DNA from: Bacillota bacterium
GTDB taxonomy: Bacteria; Bacillota; Sulfobacillia; RBS10-35; JAJYVN01
Length of the DNA: 60,594 bases
Assembly (NCBI GenBank): GCA_021806565.1
Contig: JAJZXK010000006.1
Span: forward strand, 1 to 60,594
Reading direction: 5' to 3'
Positions 23,493-35,161 of the stretch are shown here, in pieces. Position numbers and translations under genes: made by a program. A model generated the notes under the pieces. The model was not told the origin of the DNA. It saw only the letters and a program-made list of their open reading frames with translations, and did not search any database. Numbering within the stretch: the first letter of the stretch is position 1; every line of letters starts with the position of its first letter.

Positions 23493-24857
23493 TTGGAGCC
23501 CGCGGCTGGCGACCTCCAATCCGCATGGGCCCAGACCCTGGCGTTGGCCGAAAGCCATCTGCCACGGCCCAGCCTTGAAACATGGCTTCGTAAGACACGC
23601 CCCCTGGCCGCGTACAACAACTTGGTCGTCATCGCCACCGAAAACGCGTTCGCTAGGCGCATGGCCGAACGCCACGCCCAGTTCCTTCGAGAACGGCTCG
23701 GGGCCTATTTGGGGCGCCCTGTCGAAATTAGCTTTGTCATTCCGGAAGCGGCCGTGGCTCATCCCGAAGAGTCTGCCCGTGACTTCTCTGCTAGTGAGGA
23801 TACCGTCAGAGAAGACCCCGCGCCCGCAGTGGCGGCTTCCAACCTCAACCCGAAATACACTTTCGAGACTTTCGTTTCGGCACCGAACAGCTACCTCACC
23901 TATTCCGCTTCAATCGCTGTCTCCGAAGCTCCTGCCAAGGTATATAATCCCCTTTTTATCTACGGTGGTGTCGGGCTGGGCAAGACGCACCTTCTTCAGG
24001 CCATAGCCCACCGCGCACTGTCGCGGAACCGGTCTGCGCGAGTGGCATACGTCTCGTCTGAAACCTTTGCCAATGAACTCATCAACTCCATCAAAGACCG
24101 GAAGACAGAGGCCTTCCGCATGCGCTACCGCAGCGTCGACATCCTCTTGGTGGACGACGTGCAATTCCTTGCCGGGAAGGAGAGCACTCAGGAAGAGTTC
24201 TTCCACACCTTCAACCGGTTATATGAAGCCGACAAACAAATCGTACTCTCCAGCGATCATCCACCCAAGGAAATCGCACCTCTTGAAGAGCGACTCCGCT
24301 CGCGCTTCGAATGGGGCCTGATCACTGATATCCAGCCGCCCGACCTCGAGACACGGACCGCCATCCTCCGCAAGAAGGCTGAACTTGAGCGCCTGCCCAT
24401 TCCCAACGAGGCGATCCGCTTCATCGCCGAACGCATCAACACCAACATCCGCGAGCTCGAAGGGGCGCTGGTACGCGTCGTGGCCTACGCTTCGTTTCAC
24501 AAGTGTCCGATGGATGAAGCCACAGCCCACGCGGCCCTCCGCGACATTCTGCCCCAGGCACAGCCACGACAGATCACCATTGCGCTGATCCAAGACGCCG
24601 TCGCCCGACAGTACGGCATCTCCGTGCAAGACCTCAAGATCCGCAAGCGCACCAGGGACGTCGCCATGCCGCGCCAGGTGGCCATGTTCCTCAGCCGCGA
24701 ACTCACCAACCACTCCCTTCCCAAGATCGGAGCAGAGTTCGGCGGCCGCGACCACACCACCGTCATGCATGCTTGCGACAAGATCTCCAGCGCCCTACCC
24801 ACCGACGCGGAACTCCGCACCACCGTCGCCGCCCTGAGGGCGCGCATCTCGGAATGA
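23493..24857 (+). CDS. dnaA: Chromosomal replication initiator DnaA
   Basis: 454 residues from the TTG at 23493, chosen because AGGGGAG lies 7 bases upstream; the ATG at 23448 has no ribosome site. Domain I (LQSAWAQTLALAESHLPRPSLETWL, conserved SLETWL) and a short linker precede the AAA+ domain with Walker A GGVGLGKT (about 158-165), Walker B ILLVDDVQF, and sensor motifs. Domain IV ends with GGRDHTTVMHA, the DnaA-box recognition motif. Opens oriC by ATP-dependent oligomerisation. Confidence 0.96.
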   Translation: MEPAAGDLQSAWAQTLALAESHLPRPSLETWLRKTRPLAAYNNLVVIATENAFARRMAERHAQFLRERLGAYLGRPVEISFVIPEAAVAHPEESARDFSASEDTVREDPAPAVAASNLNPKYTFETFVSAPNSYLTYSASIAVSEAPAKVYNPLFIYGGVGLGKTHLLQAIAHRALSRNRSARVAYVSSETFANELINSIKDRKTEAFRMRYRSVDILLVDDVQFLAGKESTQEEFFHTFNRLYEADKQIVLSSDHPPKEIAPLEERLRSRFEWGLITDIQPPDLETRTAILRKKAELERLPIPNEAIRFIAERINTNIRELEGALVRVVAYASFHKCPMDEATAHAALRDILPQAQPRQITIALIQDAVARQYGISVQDLKIRKRTRDVAMPRQVAMFLSRELTNHSLPKIGAEFGGRDHTTVMHACDKISSALPTDAELRTTVAALRARISE

Positions 24858-25126
24858 AGGCGAACGGCACGCAGCCTGTGGACATTCCTGTGGACTACCT
24901 GTGCGGCCACCGTGGACAGCCCCCCGTCGCCGGACGACCTGTGCACATCGTCGCCGCCCTCCACACCCAGTGCACACCGGTATCCACCGGCTCAGCGCTA
25001 GTGGCACACGGCTGCCGACCACTTGTCCACCGATCGCGCCTCCTCTACTATGACTACGACCCATATGGGAACCACCCGTAGCCGGGAGGGACCCCGGACC
25101 GCAAACCGGTCACCCGGGAGGACACC
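24858..25126. other. Replication origin oriC (dnaA-dnaN intergenic)
   Basis: Degenerate DnaA boxes crowd this 269-bp gap. Leftward boxes: TGTGGACAT (24877), TGTGGACTA (24889), TGTGCGGCC (24900, poor), CGTGGACAG (24911), TGTGCACAT (24940). Rightward boxes: GTATCCACC (24980) and TTGTCCACC (25023). The first four are 12, 11 and 11 bases apart, close to one helical turn. A relatively AT-rich stretch around 25041-25075 could be the unwinding element. The TTGTCCAC-type core is usual in GC-rich bacteria. Confidence 0.8.
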
Positions 25127-26269
25127 ATGCGTTTCACCGTAAGCCTAGGCGACCTCTCCCCCGCAGTCGCTGCTGTCACCCGCTTCTTACCGTCCAAGGC
25201 ACTCAGGCCCGCTCTCACCTGCATCCGACTGGACGCCGAGGCGGGTAGCCTGGCCCTGTCGGCGACCGACATGGACAACGTCATCCGCACTACCATCCCA
25301 GCTCAAATCGAAACCGAAGGCATAGCCACCGTCCCCGCCCGCTACCTCGCGGAGGTCCTCCGCCGCCTGCCCGCCGGGACCGTTTCCTGGGAGAGCGACG
25401 GGTCCGACAGTTCGGCCTCCCTCGCATGGGAGCGCACGCGCCTGTCGGTCACCGGCATCCCGCCGGAACAGTACCCTCCCCTGCCGCCGCTTCCCGAACA
25501 ACCCAAGTACAGCTTCCCTCAGGCACGCCTGAAGCGCGCCATCCTTTCGACCTCGTTCGCCGCCGCTCCGCCCGAAGCCGCCCGCGCACTACTGACCGGC
25601 ATAGAACTGCGCTTCAGTCCGGACACCATCGCCGCACTGGCGACCGACGGCTTCCACGCGGCCGCCTACAGCAGCCACCCCGATGCGGCCCCCAGCGACG
25701 CCTCCTTGGTCGTACCCGCCCTCAGCCTGCTCGAAGCCGCCCGGCTTCTGGCCGATAACGAAGACTTGGTCGACCTCAGCATCGAACCCAGCCATCTGTG
25801 GCTGCACACCGCATCCGCGGACCTCGGTCTCCGGCTTCTTGAGGGAAAGTACTTCTCCATCCTCGACCTGGTACCCAAGACCTTTTCGACCACGGTCACC
25901 ATTCCGCGTGCGTCCCTCATGGGAGCCTGCGAACGCGTCGGCGTAGTCACAGAGGCACATCCACCCCATGCGGTAACCGCAACCATCTCGAGCGGTCAGG
26001 TGCATTTTCACGCCGCCTTTCCGGCAATCGGTTCCGCCGAAGAAACGCTCGACGCCAGGGTGCAAGGCAAAGATCTGCGCTTCGCCTTCAACGCCCAGCA
26101 GCTGCTTGCCGCAATGCGCCGCTTCCACGGCGAACAACTCGTTTGGGAATTGAGCGGCGAAGACAGCCTCGCCCGCATCGCCGATCCCCATGACCCCTCT
26201 CTGCAGTACATGCACATGCCTCTGCAGATGACCGCATCCAGCGCCGCGGGGAGTGGCACCGACGCCTAA
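25127..26269 (+). CDS. dnaN: DNA polymerase III beta clamp
   Basis: 380 residues, normal length, ATG preceded by GGGAGGA. Three clamp domains are visible: MRFTVSLGDLSPAVAAVTRFLPSK start, the domain boundary near GIPPEQYPPLP, and the C-terminal MPLQM end that forms part of the partner-binding pocket. Dimeric sliding clamp for replication. Confidence 0.95.
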   Translation: MRFTVSLGDLSPAVAAVTRFLPSKALRPALTCIRLDAEAGSLALSATDMDNVIRTTIPAQIETEGIATVPARYLAEVLRRLPAGTVSWESDGSDSSASLAWERTRLSVTGIPPEQYPPLPPLPEQPKYSFPQARLKRAILSTSFAAAPPEAARALLTGIELRFSPDTIAALATDGFHAAAYSSHPDAAPSDASLVVPALSLLEAARLLADNEDLVDLSIEPSHLWLHTASADLGLRLLEGKYFSILDLVPKTFSTTVTIPRASLMGACERVGVVTEAHPPHAVTATISSGQVHFHAAFPAIGSAEETLDARVQGKDLRFAFNAQQLLAAMRRFHGEQLVWELSGEDSLARIADPHDPSLQYMHMPLQMTASSAAGSGTDA

Positions 26270-26288
26270 CCCGGAGGAGCCGGCACGC

Positions 26289-26504
26289 GTGGTGGTCGAC
26301 CGCTTACCGATTCAGTTGAGTGCCTTCCTGAAGCTGGCCGGTGCGGCGGCCACCGGCGGTCAGGCCAAGGCACTCATACAAACGGGTCTCGTGACGGTCA
26401 ACGGACACACCGAGACGCGCCGGCACCGCATGCTCGGCGCCGGCGATCGAATCACTCTGCGCGACACCATGGTCTGGACGGTCGCGCCGCTCCCACCCGC
26501 CTGA
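26289..26504 (+). CDS. S4-domain RNA-binding protein (YaaA-like)
   Basis: 71 residues from the GTG at 26289 with GGAGGAG 9 bases upstream; an earlier GTG at 26253 lies inside dnaN. The S4 fold is clear: LSAFLKLAGAAATGGQAKALIQTGLVTVNG then the RHRMLGAGD turn. In Bacillota this gene sits between dnaN and recF; here recF is not the next gene. Confidence 0.9.
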   Translation: MVVDRLPIQLSAFLKLAGAAATGGQAKALIQTGLVTVNGHTETRRHRMLGAGDRITLRDTMVWTVAPLPPA

Positions 26505-26545
26505 AGGCCTTCCATTCCCTGCGCTGGCTCGCCTCATTGCCGTTC

Positions 26546-26554
26546 TGCTAGAAT
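26546..26554 (+). promoter_or_regulatory. Extended -10 promoter upstream of DUF721 gene
   Basis: TGCTAGAAT is an extended -10 element (TGn plus TAGAAT) about 47 bases before the DUF721 start; no good -35 is present. It would begin the DUF721-remB-gyrB-gyrA transcript. Confidence 0.4.
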
Positions 26555-26600
26555 AAGCCACGCAGGGATCCGCGACGGCGCACCGGCAAGGAGGTGTCCA

Positions 26601-27107
26601 TTGGCAGCCATACTCACGCCCGACATCCGTCCGGGCGTTTCCCCGCCACTCTTAGCTGGCCGGACATCCCTGCGCACCCATCTCTCCAACTTGGTCCGGT
26701 CCCGCGGTTGGACCGCCCGGATCGAGCAGCAGCGAGCCGTCGCGTTGTGGCCGCAGATCGCGGGCCCCGCGATCTCCAGGCGTACCTCGGCCAGATCGAT
26801 CCAGAGCGAGGTGCTCTGGGTCGAAGTTACTGACGCCGTCTGGGCAACCCAACTGACCTTTCTCAAGACGGACCTGCTCAAGAAACTGCGGGCCGCCGGC
26901 GCAACCTCCCTGCGCGACCTGAGGTTTCGTGTTGCCACCTTCCTGCCCCAAGGCGAACGGCCGCCGGCACCCGTAGCTCCGCAGCTCCCCTTACGGGTAG
27001 AAGCACCGCCCGCGTCGCTCCCAGTAGCGCTGCAGCGGATGCGGGCCGCGGCAGAGCGGCGCTCTTGCCGGTTCGCCGTCCCGCAGAGGCAGGTGGGGCC
27101 CAAGTGA
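26601..27107 (+). CDS. DUF721 protein, DciA-like helicase loader candidate
   Basis: 168 residues from a TTG with AGGAGGT 5 bases upstream. The DUF721/DciA core is visible at about residues 45-110: ALWPQIAGPAISRRTSARSI, LWVEVTDAVWATQLTFLK, LLKKLRAAGATSLRDLRFRV. DciA is the ancestral loader or activator of DnaB helicase in bacteria lacking DnaC/DnaI. The C-terminal 50 residues are a Pro/Ala-rich tail. Helicase loading here is inferred from the family and from its place beside oriC. Confidence 0.8.
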   Translation: MAAILTPDIRPGVSPPLLAGRTSLRTHLSNLVRSRGWTARIEQQRAVALWPQIAGPAISRRTSARSIQSEVLWVEVTDAVWATQLTFLKTDLLKKLRAAGATSLRDLRFRVATFLPQGERPPAPVAPQLPLRVEAPPASLPVALQRMRAAAERRSCRFAVPQRQVGPK

Positions 27108-27376
27108 ACCTCCCGGGATACTCCACGCCGGTTTTCCTGGAGGTCAGTCCATCCGTCATCCTGCGGGTTCCGGACGTTGTCGCGATCCTGGACGTGACGG
27201 CGGTACGCGCTCCAGCGACCCGCGAGTATCTGGGATACCTGCGCAGGCGCGGGTTGCTGGAAGACCTCTGCTTCGGCGCCAGAACGCGAAGTGCCGTGCT
27301 GTGTGTCCGCCGTGCCTTTCTGTGTCCGCTTTCCGCCGACACACTCCGTAAGCGCCTTGCCCTGATGCGAGCGTGA
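27104..27376 (+). CDS. remB: Extracellular matrix regulator RemB (DUF370)
   Basis: 90 residues from the GTG overlapping the DUF721 stop (GTGA), with AGGTGGGG upstream; the longer frame to 27065 lies within DUF721. It has the DUF370 layout: FLEVSPSVILRVPDVVAILD, TREYLGYLRRRGLLEDL, and the conserved end CPLSADTLRKRLAL. RemA/RemB bind DNA and regulate matrix genes in Bacillus. Next to gyrB as in Bacillus (yaaB). Confidence 0.85.
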   Translation: MNLPGYSTPVFLEVSPSVILRVPDVVAILDVTAVRAPATREYLGYLRRRGLLEDLCFGARTRSAVLCVRRAFLCPLSADTLRKRLALMRA

Positions 27377-29293
<1,917 letters not shown>

Positions 29294-29309
29294 ATAAGGG
29301 TGATCCTTT

Positions 29310-31922
29310 TTGCCGGAAGGTCCGGAGCCTACACGAATCAGGGACATTGATGTGGCTGACCAAATGCAGCAGGCGTATATTGATTACGCGATGTCCGTCA
29401 TCACGGCGCGCGCGCTGCCCGATGTGCGCGACGGTCTGCTACCGGTGCAGCGACGCATCCTCTATGCCATGCGGATCTCCGGTAACACCCACCAGCACGG
29501 TTTTCGCAAGAGCGCAAAGACGGTCGGTGAAGTCATCGGTAACTTCCATCCGCACGGCGACGTCGCGCTCTATGGTTCGCTCGTGCGATTGGCCCAGGAC
29601 TTCTCCCTTCGATACCCACTGATCGAAGGGCATGGCAACTTCGGGTCCATCGATGGAGATCCGCCGGCCGCCATGCGGTATACGGAGGCACGCCTCTCCG
29701 CGGTTGCCGATGAAATATTGCGGGACCTGGAAAAAGAGACGGTCGAGTTCGTTTCGAACTACGACGACTCCACCACGGAGCCTTCGGTGTTGCCGGCACG
29801 GTTTCCGAGCCTGCTCTGCAATGGCGCGATCGGCATTGCCGTCGGCATGAGCACGAGCATCCCGCCGCACAACCTCGGAGAGGTCGTGGGCGCCACCATC
29901 TTCTTGCTGGACCACCCGGAAGCGACGGGTGAACAGTTGGCGGATATGGTTCAGGGACCTGATTTTCCGACCGGCGCGATCATCATGGGCCGTTCGGGGA
30001 TCCGCAGCGCGTATGCGACCGGTCGCGGGAGCATCACCGTGCGCGGGCGTGCCGAAATCGTGGTGGGTAAGGGTGACCGCCAGCAGATCATCATCTCGGA
30101 AATACCTTACGAGACGAAGAAGTCGTCCATAATCGAACGCATTGCGGCCCTCCACCGCGATCGGCGGCTGGAGGGTATTTCCGCGATCACCGACGCGTCG
30201 GACCGCCACGGCTTGCGGGTGGTGGTGGACGTGCAGCGTGGAGCGAACGCGGCCGTCATTCTGAACCGGCTTTATAAGGAGACCCCGCTGCAGCAGACCT
30301 ACAGTATGCGGATGCTGGCGCTCGTCGACGGCCGGCCGCGCCTGCTCTCGCTGCGTGAGGTGCTCCATTACTACATCCTGCACCAGCGAGACGTGGTGCT
30401 CAGGCGGACCAGGTTCGAGCTCGACCGTGCCGAGCGCCGCGCGCATATCATCGAGGGTCTGCTGCGCGCACTCGATGCACTCGACGCGATCATCCAACTG
30501 ATCCGCAACAGCACCACGCGCGAGGCGGCCCGGGACGGATTGGAGTCGCGTTTCGGAATGTCCCGCCTGCAGGCGGACGCCATTTTGGACATGCGGCTGT
30601 CCCAGTTGACCGGACTGGAACGGCAACGGCTGCAGAGCGAGTATGAGGAACTGCAGCAGACCATCCGCCGCCTGCAGGCCATCCTCGGGTCCGATGAGGT
30701 GCTGCGTTCGGTGATCAGGGACGAGTTGACGGAGGTGGCGCGGAAGTTCGCGGACCGGCGGCGGACCGAGATCTTAGAGGATTCCGCGACCGACTTTTCG
30801 CTGGAAGACCTGGTCGCGGTGGAGCGGATGGTCTTCACGCTCACGCGCGCCGGCTACTGCAAGCGCACCGCTCTGGACACGTATCGCAACCAGGGACGCG
30901 GAGGCCGCGGCGTGGCGGCCCTGACAACGCGTGACGACGATTTCGTCACCGATTTCCTCGTGGCCGGCACACACGACCACATGCTCTTTTTCACCTCGCT
31001 CGGCCGCGTCTACCGTTTGCGCGTGTATGACGTTCCGGAGGCCGGGCGGACCGCCCGCGGCACCGCGGTGGTTAACCTCCTGCCGCTGGGTGATCAGGAA
31101 AAGGTCACCGCGGTGATTCCCGTTGCGGTGGCCCGCTTCCAGGGGTCGTCTGGACAAGAGGCTGGCGACGAGGCGGATGCCGAGGATTCGGAGGCGGAGG
31201 ATGAAGAGGGTGCGGGCGACGACGGGGACGCGGAAGGCGAGGGGAGTGCGTCCCCGCAGGAAGTCGAGCCGCCGGGTGAGTTTTACGTGGTGATGGGGAC
31301 CCGGCGCGGGAGGGTGAAGCGCGTTCCCCTGAGGGCCTTCGCGACGGTGCGCAAGAACGGGCTGCTTGCCATCGGATTGGAGTCGGATGATCGCCTTGCG
31401 GACGTCCGCATCTGTCAGTCGGATGCGCGCATGCTCCTGGTGACGGAACTGGGCCAGGCCGCATGTTTCCCCGTCACGGAGGTGCGCAGCATGGGACGAA
31501 CTGCCCGCGGGGTGGTCGGGATCCGCCTGGCACCATCCGACAGTGTGGTCGGCATGGTGGTGGCCGAGCCCGGGCTGGACCTGGCCATCGTCAGCGCCAA
31601 CGGGGTCGGTAAGCGTACCCCGATCGGCGATTTTCCGTGCCACCACCGGGGTACGACCGGTGTGCGCGCGCAGCGGCTCACGGCCAAGACCGGCCCGCTG
31701 GTCGGCGCCCGGCCGGTCCGTCCGGGTGAGGACATCATGCTGATCACGGCCCAGGGGAAGTTGATCCGGCAAGCGGTGGATGGTATTCCGTCGCAGGGGC
31801 GTTCCGCGTCCGGCGTCTGGCTGATGCGTCCGGAGTCGGGAGATGTGGTGGCGGCGGTCGCCACGATGGCCAGAGAGGAAGCGGACGACCCACCAGGCGG
31901 CGACGAGGGCCAGGACGGCTAG
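29310..31922 (+). CDS. gyrA: DNA gyrase subunit A
   Basis: 870 residues from a TTG. The winged-helix domain has the catalytic Tyr124 in [10 protein letters not shown]. The quinolone-determining loop reads [15 protein letters not shown], with Val85 and Gly89 where Escherichia coli has Ser83 and Asp87. The C-terminal pinwheel has the GyrA-box-like QGRGGRG. An acidic insert of about 45 residues (about 612-656, Glu/Asp/Ala/Gly rich) interrupts the pinwheel between blades. The enzyme introduces negative supercoils with GyrB. Confidence 0.96.
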   Translation: MPEGPEPTRIRDIDVADQMQQAYIDYAMSVITARALPDVRDGLLPVQRRILYAMRISGNTHQHGFRKSAKTVGEVIGNFHPHGDVALYGSLVRLAQDFSLRYPLIEGHGNFGSIDGDPPAAMRYTEARLSAVADEILRDLEKETVEFVSNYDDSTTEPSVLPARFPSLLCNGAIGIAVGMSTSIPPHNLGEVVGATIFLLDHPEATGEQLADMVQGPDFPTGAIIMGRSGIRSAYATGRGSITVRGRAEIVVGKGDRQQIIISEIPYETKKSSIIERIAALHRDRRLEGISAITDASDRHGLRVVVDVQRGANAAVILNRLYKETPLQQTYSMRMLALVDGRPRLLSLREVLHYYILHQRDVVLRRTRFELDRAERRAHIIEGLLRALDALDAIIQLIRNSTTREAARDGLESRFGMSRLQADAILDMRLSQLTGLERQRLQSEYEELQQTIRRLQAILGSDEVLRSVIRDELTEVARKFADRRRTEILEDSATDFSLEDLVAVERMVFTLTRAGYCKRTALDTYRNQGRGGRGVAALTTRDDDFVTDFLVAGTHDHMLFFTSLGRVYRLRVYDVPEAGRTARGTAVVNLLPLGDQEKVTAVIPVAVARFQGSSGQEAGDEADAEDSEAEDEEGAGDDGDAEGEGSASPQEVEPPGEFYVVMGTRRGRVKRVPLRAFATVRKNGLLAIGLESDDRLADVRICQSDARMLLVTELGQAACFPVTEVRSMGRTARGVVGIRLAPSDSVVGMVVAEPGLDLAIVSANGVGKRTPIGDFPCHHRGTTGVRAQRLTAKTGPLVGARPVRPGEDIMLITAQGKLIRQAVDGIPSQGRSASGVWLMRPESGDVVAAVATMAREEADDPPGGDEGQDG

Positions 31923-32049
31923 CCAGAGGGTCGCGGCCGGCGTCGGTCGTGGGCGGTTGCCCGAGGGTGGAGGCTCGCTTATCATCGAGCCTACGAATCG
32001 CTTGGGCGCGAGGCAGGAAAGGTCTGCGCGACGGAATGGGAGAGCGGCC

Positions 32050-32976
32050 ATGGGGAATTCGTCAATGTCGGAAGATGCGGCGGGACTCCGATTGGACCAG
32101 CACGCAACCTGGCGGTTGAAGAAGGGTCTGGCCGAGATGCTCAAGGGCGGCGTCATCATGGACGTTACCACCGCGGAGCAGGCACGGATAGCGGAGGAGG
32201 CGGGTGCCTGTGCCGTGATGGCATTGGAACGCGTCCCCGCGGACGTCCGGGCCGAGGGTGGGGTGGCGCGAATGGCCGCGGTCGGTGTGGTGGAGGAGAT
32301 CTGCGCCGCGGTCACCATACCGGTGATGGGGAAGGTCCGACTGGGGCATTTCGTGGAAGCGCAGATGCTCCAGGAAATCGGTGTGGACTACATCGACGAA
32401 AGCGAGGTCCTGACGCCTGCCGACGACCGCTACCACATCGACAAGCATACCTTCAAGGTCCCTTTCGTCTGCGGCGCGCGGGACCTGGGTGAAGCGCTGC
32501 GGCGCATCGCCGAGGGTGCGGCGATGATTCGGACCAAGGGGGAGCCGGGTACCGGGAACGTGGTGGAAGCCGTGCGCCACGTGCGGAAGATCAACGAGCA
32601 GATCCGGAGAGTCGTGCACTCCACGGATGAGGAGCTTGTCATTCTTGGCAAGGAGTATGGCGCACCGCTCGAGTTGCTGCACGAGGTGCGCGAGGCGGGG
32701 CGCCTGCCCGTGGTCAACTTCGCCGCGGGCGGAGTCGCGACGCCGGCGGACGCGGCGCTTCTGATGCAGCTGAACTGCGACGGCGTCTTTGTCGGTTCCG
32801 GTGTCTTCAAGAGCGCGGATCCCGAGGGAACGGCCCGCGCGATCGTGCGGGCGACCACCCATTGCCGCAATCCGAAGATCCTGGTGGAAGTCAGCCGCGG
32901 TCTGCGCGAAGCCATGCCTGGAACGGATCCCGAAGCCTCCGGCCAGCCACTGCGGATGCAGGAGCGGGGTTTGTGA
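32050..32976 (+). CDS. pdxS: Pyridoxal 5'-phosphate synthase subunit PdxS
   Basis: 308 residues from the ATG at 32050 (GGGAG 7-8 bases upstream); the frame is open earlier, inside gyrA. Landmarks: [17 protein letters not shown] with the ribose-phosphate Lys region, [34 protein letters not shown], and [23 protein letters not shown]. Condenses ribose 5-phosphate, glyceraldehyde 3-phosphate and ammonia to PLP with PdxT. The 127-bp gap after gyrA shows no clear element. Confidence 0.96.
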   Translation: MGNSSMSEDAAGLRLDQHATWRLKKGLAEMLKGGVIMDVTTAEQARIAEEAGACAVMALERVPADVRAEGGVARMAAVGVVEEICAAVTIPVMGKVRLGHFVEAQMLQEIGVDYIDESEVLTPADDRYHIDKHTFKVPFVCGARDLGEALRRIAEGAAMIRTKGEPGTGNVVEAVRHVRKINEQIRRVVHSTDEELVILGKEYGAPLELLHEVREAGRLPVVNFAAGGVATPADAALLMQLNCDGVFVGSGVFKSADPEGTARAIVRATTHCRNPKILVEVSRGLREAMPGTDPEASGQPLRMQERGL

Positions 32977-33566
32977 TGCGGCAACCGCGCGTCGGCGTGC
33001 TCGCCCTCCAGGGAGACATGCGGGAGCACGCTGCGGCCCTTCGGGCCTGCGGCCTCCCCGAGCATGCCGTGACGGAGATTCGTTCGGTGGACGAGCTGGC
33101 TCGGGTGGACGGGCTTGTCCTTCCGGGCGGGGAGAGCACCACGGTGGGCCGCCTGCTGCGCATCGAGGGCCTGGACGAGGCGATCGTTCAGCGAGCGGCC
33201 GAGGGCATGCCGTTGTTTGCCACCTGTGCCGGGGTGATCCTGCTGGCGACGGAGGTCCTGCATTCACAGCAACCGCGTCTGGGGTTGATCCCCGTTCAGG
33301 TGGAGCGCAACGCCTACGGCCGGCAGGTGGACAGTTTCGAAACCCGCCTGGAAGTGGACGGCATGGGCGAAATGGACGCGGTGTTCATTCGCGCCCCGCG
33401 GATCGTGGCCACCGATCCACGGGTGCGTGTTCTGGCCCGGCATCGACAGGACCCGGTGCTGTGCCGCTATGGTAGGATTCTGGCCGCAACCTTTCACCCG
33501 GAACTCACCCCCGATCACCGCCTGCATCGCTACTTCCTCTCGATGCTTGGGCCCGATGTGGGATGA
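32976..33566 (+). CDS. pdxT: PLP synthase glutaminase subunit PdxT
   Basis: 196 residues from an ATG overlapping the pdxS stop (TGATG). Class I glutaminase: VGVLALQGDMREH, LVLPGGEST, nucleophile Cys in FATCAGVILLA, and the His-Glu pair in FHPELTPD. Supplies ammonia to PdxS. Confidence 0.95.
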   Translation: MRQPRVGVLALQGDMREHAAALRACGLPEHAVTEIRSVDELARVDGLVLPGGESTTVGRLLRIEGLDEAIVQRAAEGMPLFATCAGVILLATEVLHSQQPRLGLIPVQVERNAYGRQVDSFETRLEVDGMGEMDAVFIRAPRIVATDPRVRVLARHRQDPVLCRYGRILAATFHPELTPDHRLHRYFLSMLGPDVG

Positions 33567-34165
33567 TCGCCGAAGCGTTGCGCGGATGCGACCCGCGCGA
33601 CCCGCGGGCGGCTCTGGCCGCGATCAGCCACCTGGCGTACCTGCGGGGTTTGGTCCACGCGACGGCCGGCAACGCCTCGCTGCGTGTCGACGGCGGTTTT
33701 CTCTGCACGCCCAGCGGAAGCTGTCTTGGCGACGTTTCTCCGCAAGCGCTGGTTTCGCTCGACGGGGCGTGGGCGGCCGCCGCCGGCCAGGGCGTGGCGA
33801 CATCCGAATGGCGGATGCATGCCGCCGTCTTCGAGCGGGTGGCGGCGGCCAACGCGGTTTTGCATACCCACTCGCATGCGGCCACGCTCTTCGCCATGCG
33901 CCAGAGCGATGTCCCCATGATCACCCCCGAGGCGCGACACCACCTTGGGACGGTTCCGTGCCTACCGGCCGAACCACCTGGAAGCGAGGAGTTGGCCGCC
34001 GCGGTCCGCGCGGCGATGGACGAAGGCGCCCGCGCGGTGCTGCTCGGACGGCACGGATGTGTCGCCTGGGGCGCCGACCCCCGGGAGGCCTTCTTTCGCG
34101 CCGAGCTGCTCGAAGCCACCGCGAGGTTGGCCTGGGATCTTCGCGAGGCCGGGGCGCAATGGTGA
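33563..34165 (+). CDS. Class II aldolase family protein
   Basis: 200 residues; start overlaps the pdxT stop by four bases. Class II aldolase/adducin fold with the metal site HTHSHAATLFA and a third His in LLGRHGCVAWG, plus the GNASLRV and TPSG phosphate-binding segments. It is directly followed by mtnA, which points to 5-methylthioribulose- or 5-deoxyribulose-1-phosphate as substrate. That could mean the DHAP shunt (aldol cleavage) or MtnB dehydration. Sequence alone does not separate the two. Confidence 0.85.
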   Translation: MIAEALRGCDPRDPRAALAAISHLAYLRGLVHATAGNASLRVDGGFLCTPSGSCLGDVSPQALVSLDGAWAAAAGQGVATSEWRMHAAVFERVAAANAVLHTHSHAATLFAMRQSDVPMITPEARHHLGTVPCLPAEPPGSEELAAAVRAAMDEGARAVLLGRHGCVAWGADPREAFFRAELLEATARLAWDLREAGAQW

Positions 34166-35136
34166 CCTTACCAGCGAACCTCGTATGGCGGGCTACCGCG
34201 CTCGAGGTGTTGGACCAGCGCCGACTACCCGCCGCAGAGCACTATCTGCGCTGTGCGCGCTGGACGGACGTGGTCGAGGCCATTGCGCAATTGGCGGTGC
34301 GCGGCGCCCCGGCGATCGGTATCGCCGCGGGCTACGGTGCCGCACTCGCGGCGATCGAAGGCCCAGCAGCGCTGGACAGGGCCCGGGTGGAGTTGGTGCG
34401 CGCGCGTCCCACGGCCGTGGAGCCTGGAGTGACGGTACCACGGGTGGTGGCCGCCGCCTCCCTTGGCGGTCCGGAGGCCGCGGTCGCGGAGGCGGTGCGG
34501 ATCCACCAGGAGGATGCCGCGCGCTGCGAGGACATCGCGCAACTCGGGGCGCAAGTTCTGGCCGGAGCTGACTGGGTGCTCACGCACTGTCACACGGGCG
34601 CCCTCGCCACCGGCGGTGTGGGGACCGCGCTTGGCGCAATCCGCCGTGCCTGGGAGGCCGGAGGACTGGCCGGGGTGTATTGCTGCGAGACCAGGCCGTT
34701 GTGGCAGGGAGCGAGGCTCACAGCCTGGGAGTGCGGACAACTCGGATTGCCACATCGGTTGCTTGCGGATGGTGCCGCCGGGTCCTTGCTGGCCGAGGGC
34801 CGCGTGGGGGCGGTGTGTGTCGGGGCCGACCGGATCACCGTCAACGGCGATGTCGCCAACAAGATCGGCACCCTGCCGTTGGCGATCGCGGCGGCGCATT
34901 ATGAAATTCCCTTTTATGTGTTCGCGTCGATGACCACCGTGGATGCCGGCCTGGTCAGCGGACGGCAGATTCCGATCGAGCAGCGCAGCGCCGACGAAGT
35001 CCGCCTTCCGCACGGTCTGGAGACCACCCCTGTTTGGAATCCGGCGTTCGACGTGACGCCGGGGACACTCGTTTCGGCGATCGTCACCGAAACGGGTGTC
35101 CATCGCCGGCCCTATGGGTTCCTTCCCCGACCCTGA
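34159..35136 (+). CDS. mtnA: Methylthioribose-1-phosphate isomerase
   Basis: 325 residues from the ATG overlapping the aldolase stop; the far longer upstream frame is a shadow of pdxT and the aldolase. Motifs: AVRGAPAIGIAAGYG, LTHCHTGALATGG, the active-site Cys in CCETRPLWQGARLTAWE, the catalytic Asp in VGADRITVNGDVANKIGT, and PFYVFASMTTVD. Converts aldose 1-phosphates of methylthioribose or 5-deoxyribose to ketose forms for the adjacent aldolase. Confidence 0.94.
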   Translation: MVTLPANLVWRATALEVLDQRRLPAAEHYLRCARWTDVVEAIAQLAVRGAPAIGIAAGYGAALAAIEGPAALDRARVELVRARPTAVEPGVTVPRVVAAASLGGPEAAVAEAVRIHQEDAARCEDIAQLGAQVLAGADWVLTHCHTGALATGGVGTALGAIRRAWEAGGLAGVYCCETRPLWQGARLTAWECGQLGLPHRLLADGAAGSLLAEGRVGAVCVGADRITVNGDVANKIGTLPLAIAAAHYEIPFYVFASMTTVDAGLVSGRQIPIEQRSADEVRLPHGLETTPVWNPAFDVTPGTLVSAIVTETGVHRRPYGFLPRP

Positions 35137-35161
35137 CGACCTCGGCAAGGGGGGACCGTAG

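Noticed and set aside
31843..32049. N-terminal extension of pdxS
   Set aside because: Lies in gyrA and the gap, lacks homology; the ATG at 32050 has a ribosome site and matches the family start.
35137..35161. Possible T-box leader for serS
   Set aside because: Only 25 bases separate mtnA and serS; no room for a T-box and no such motif seen.
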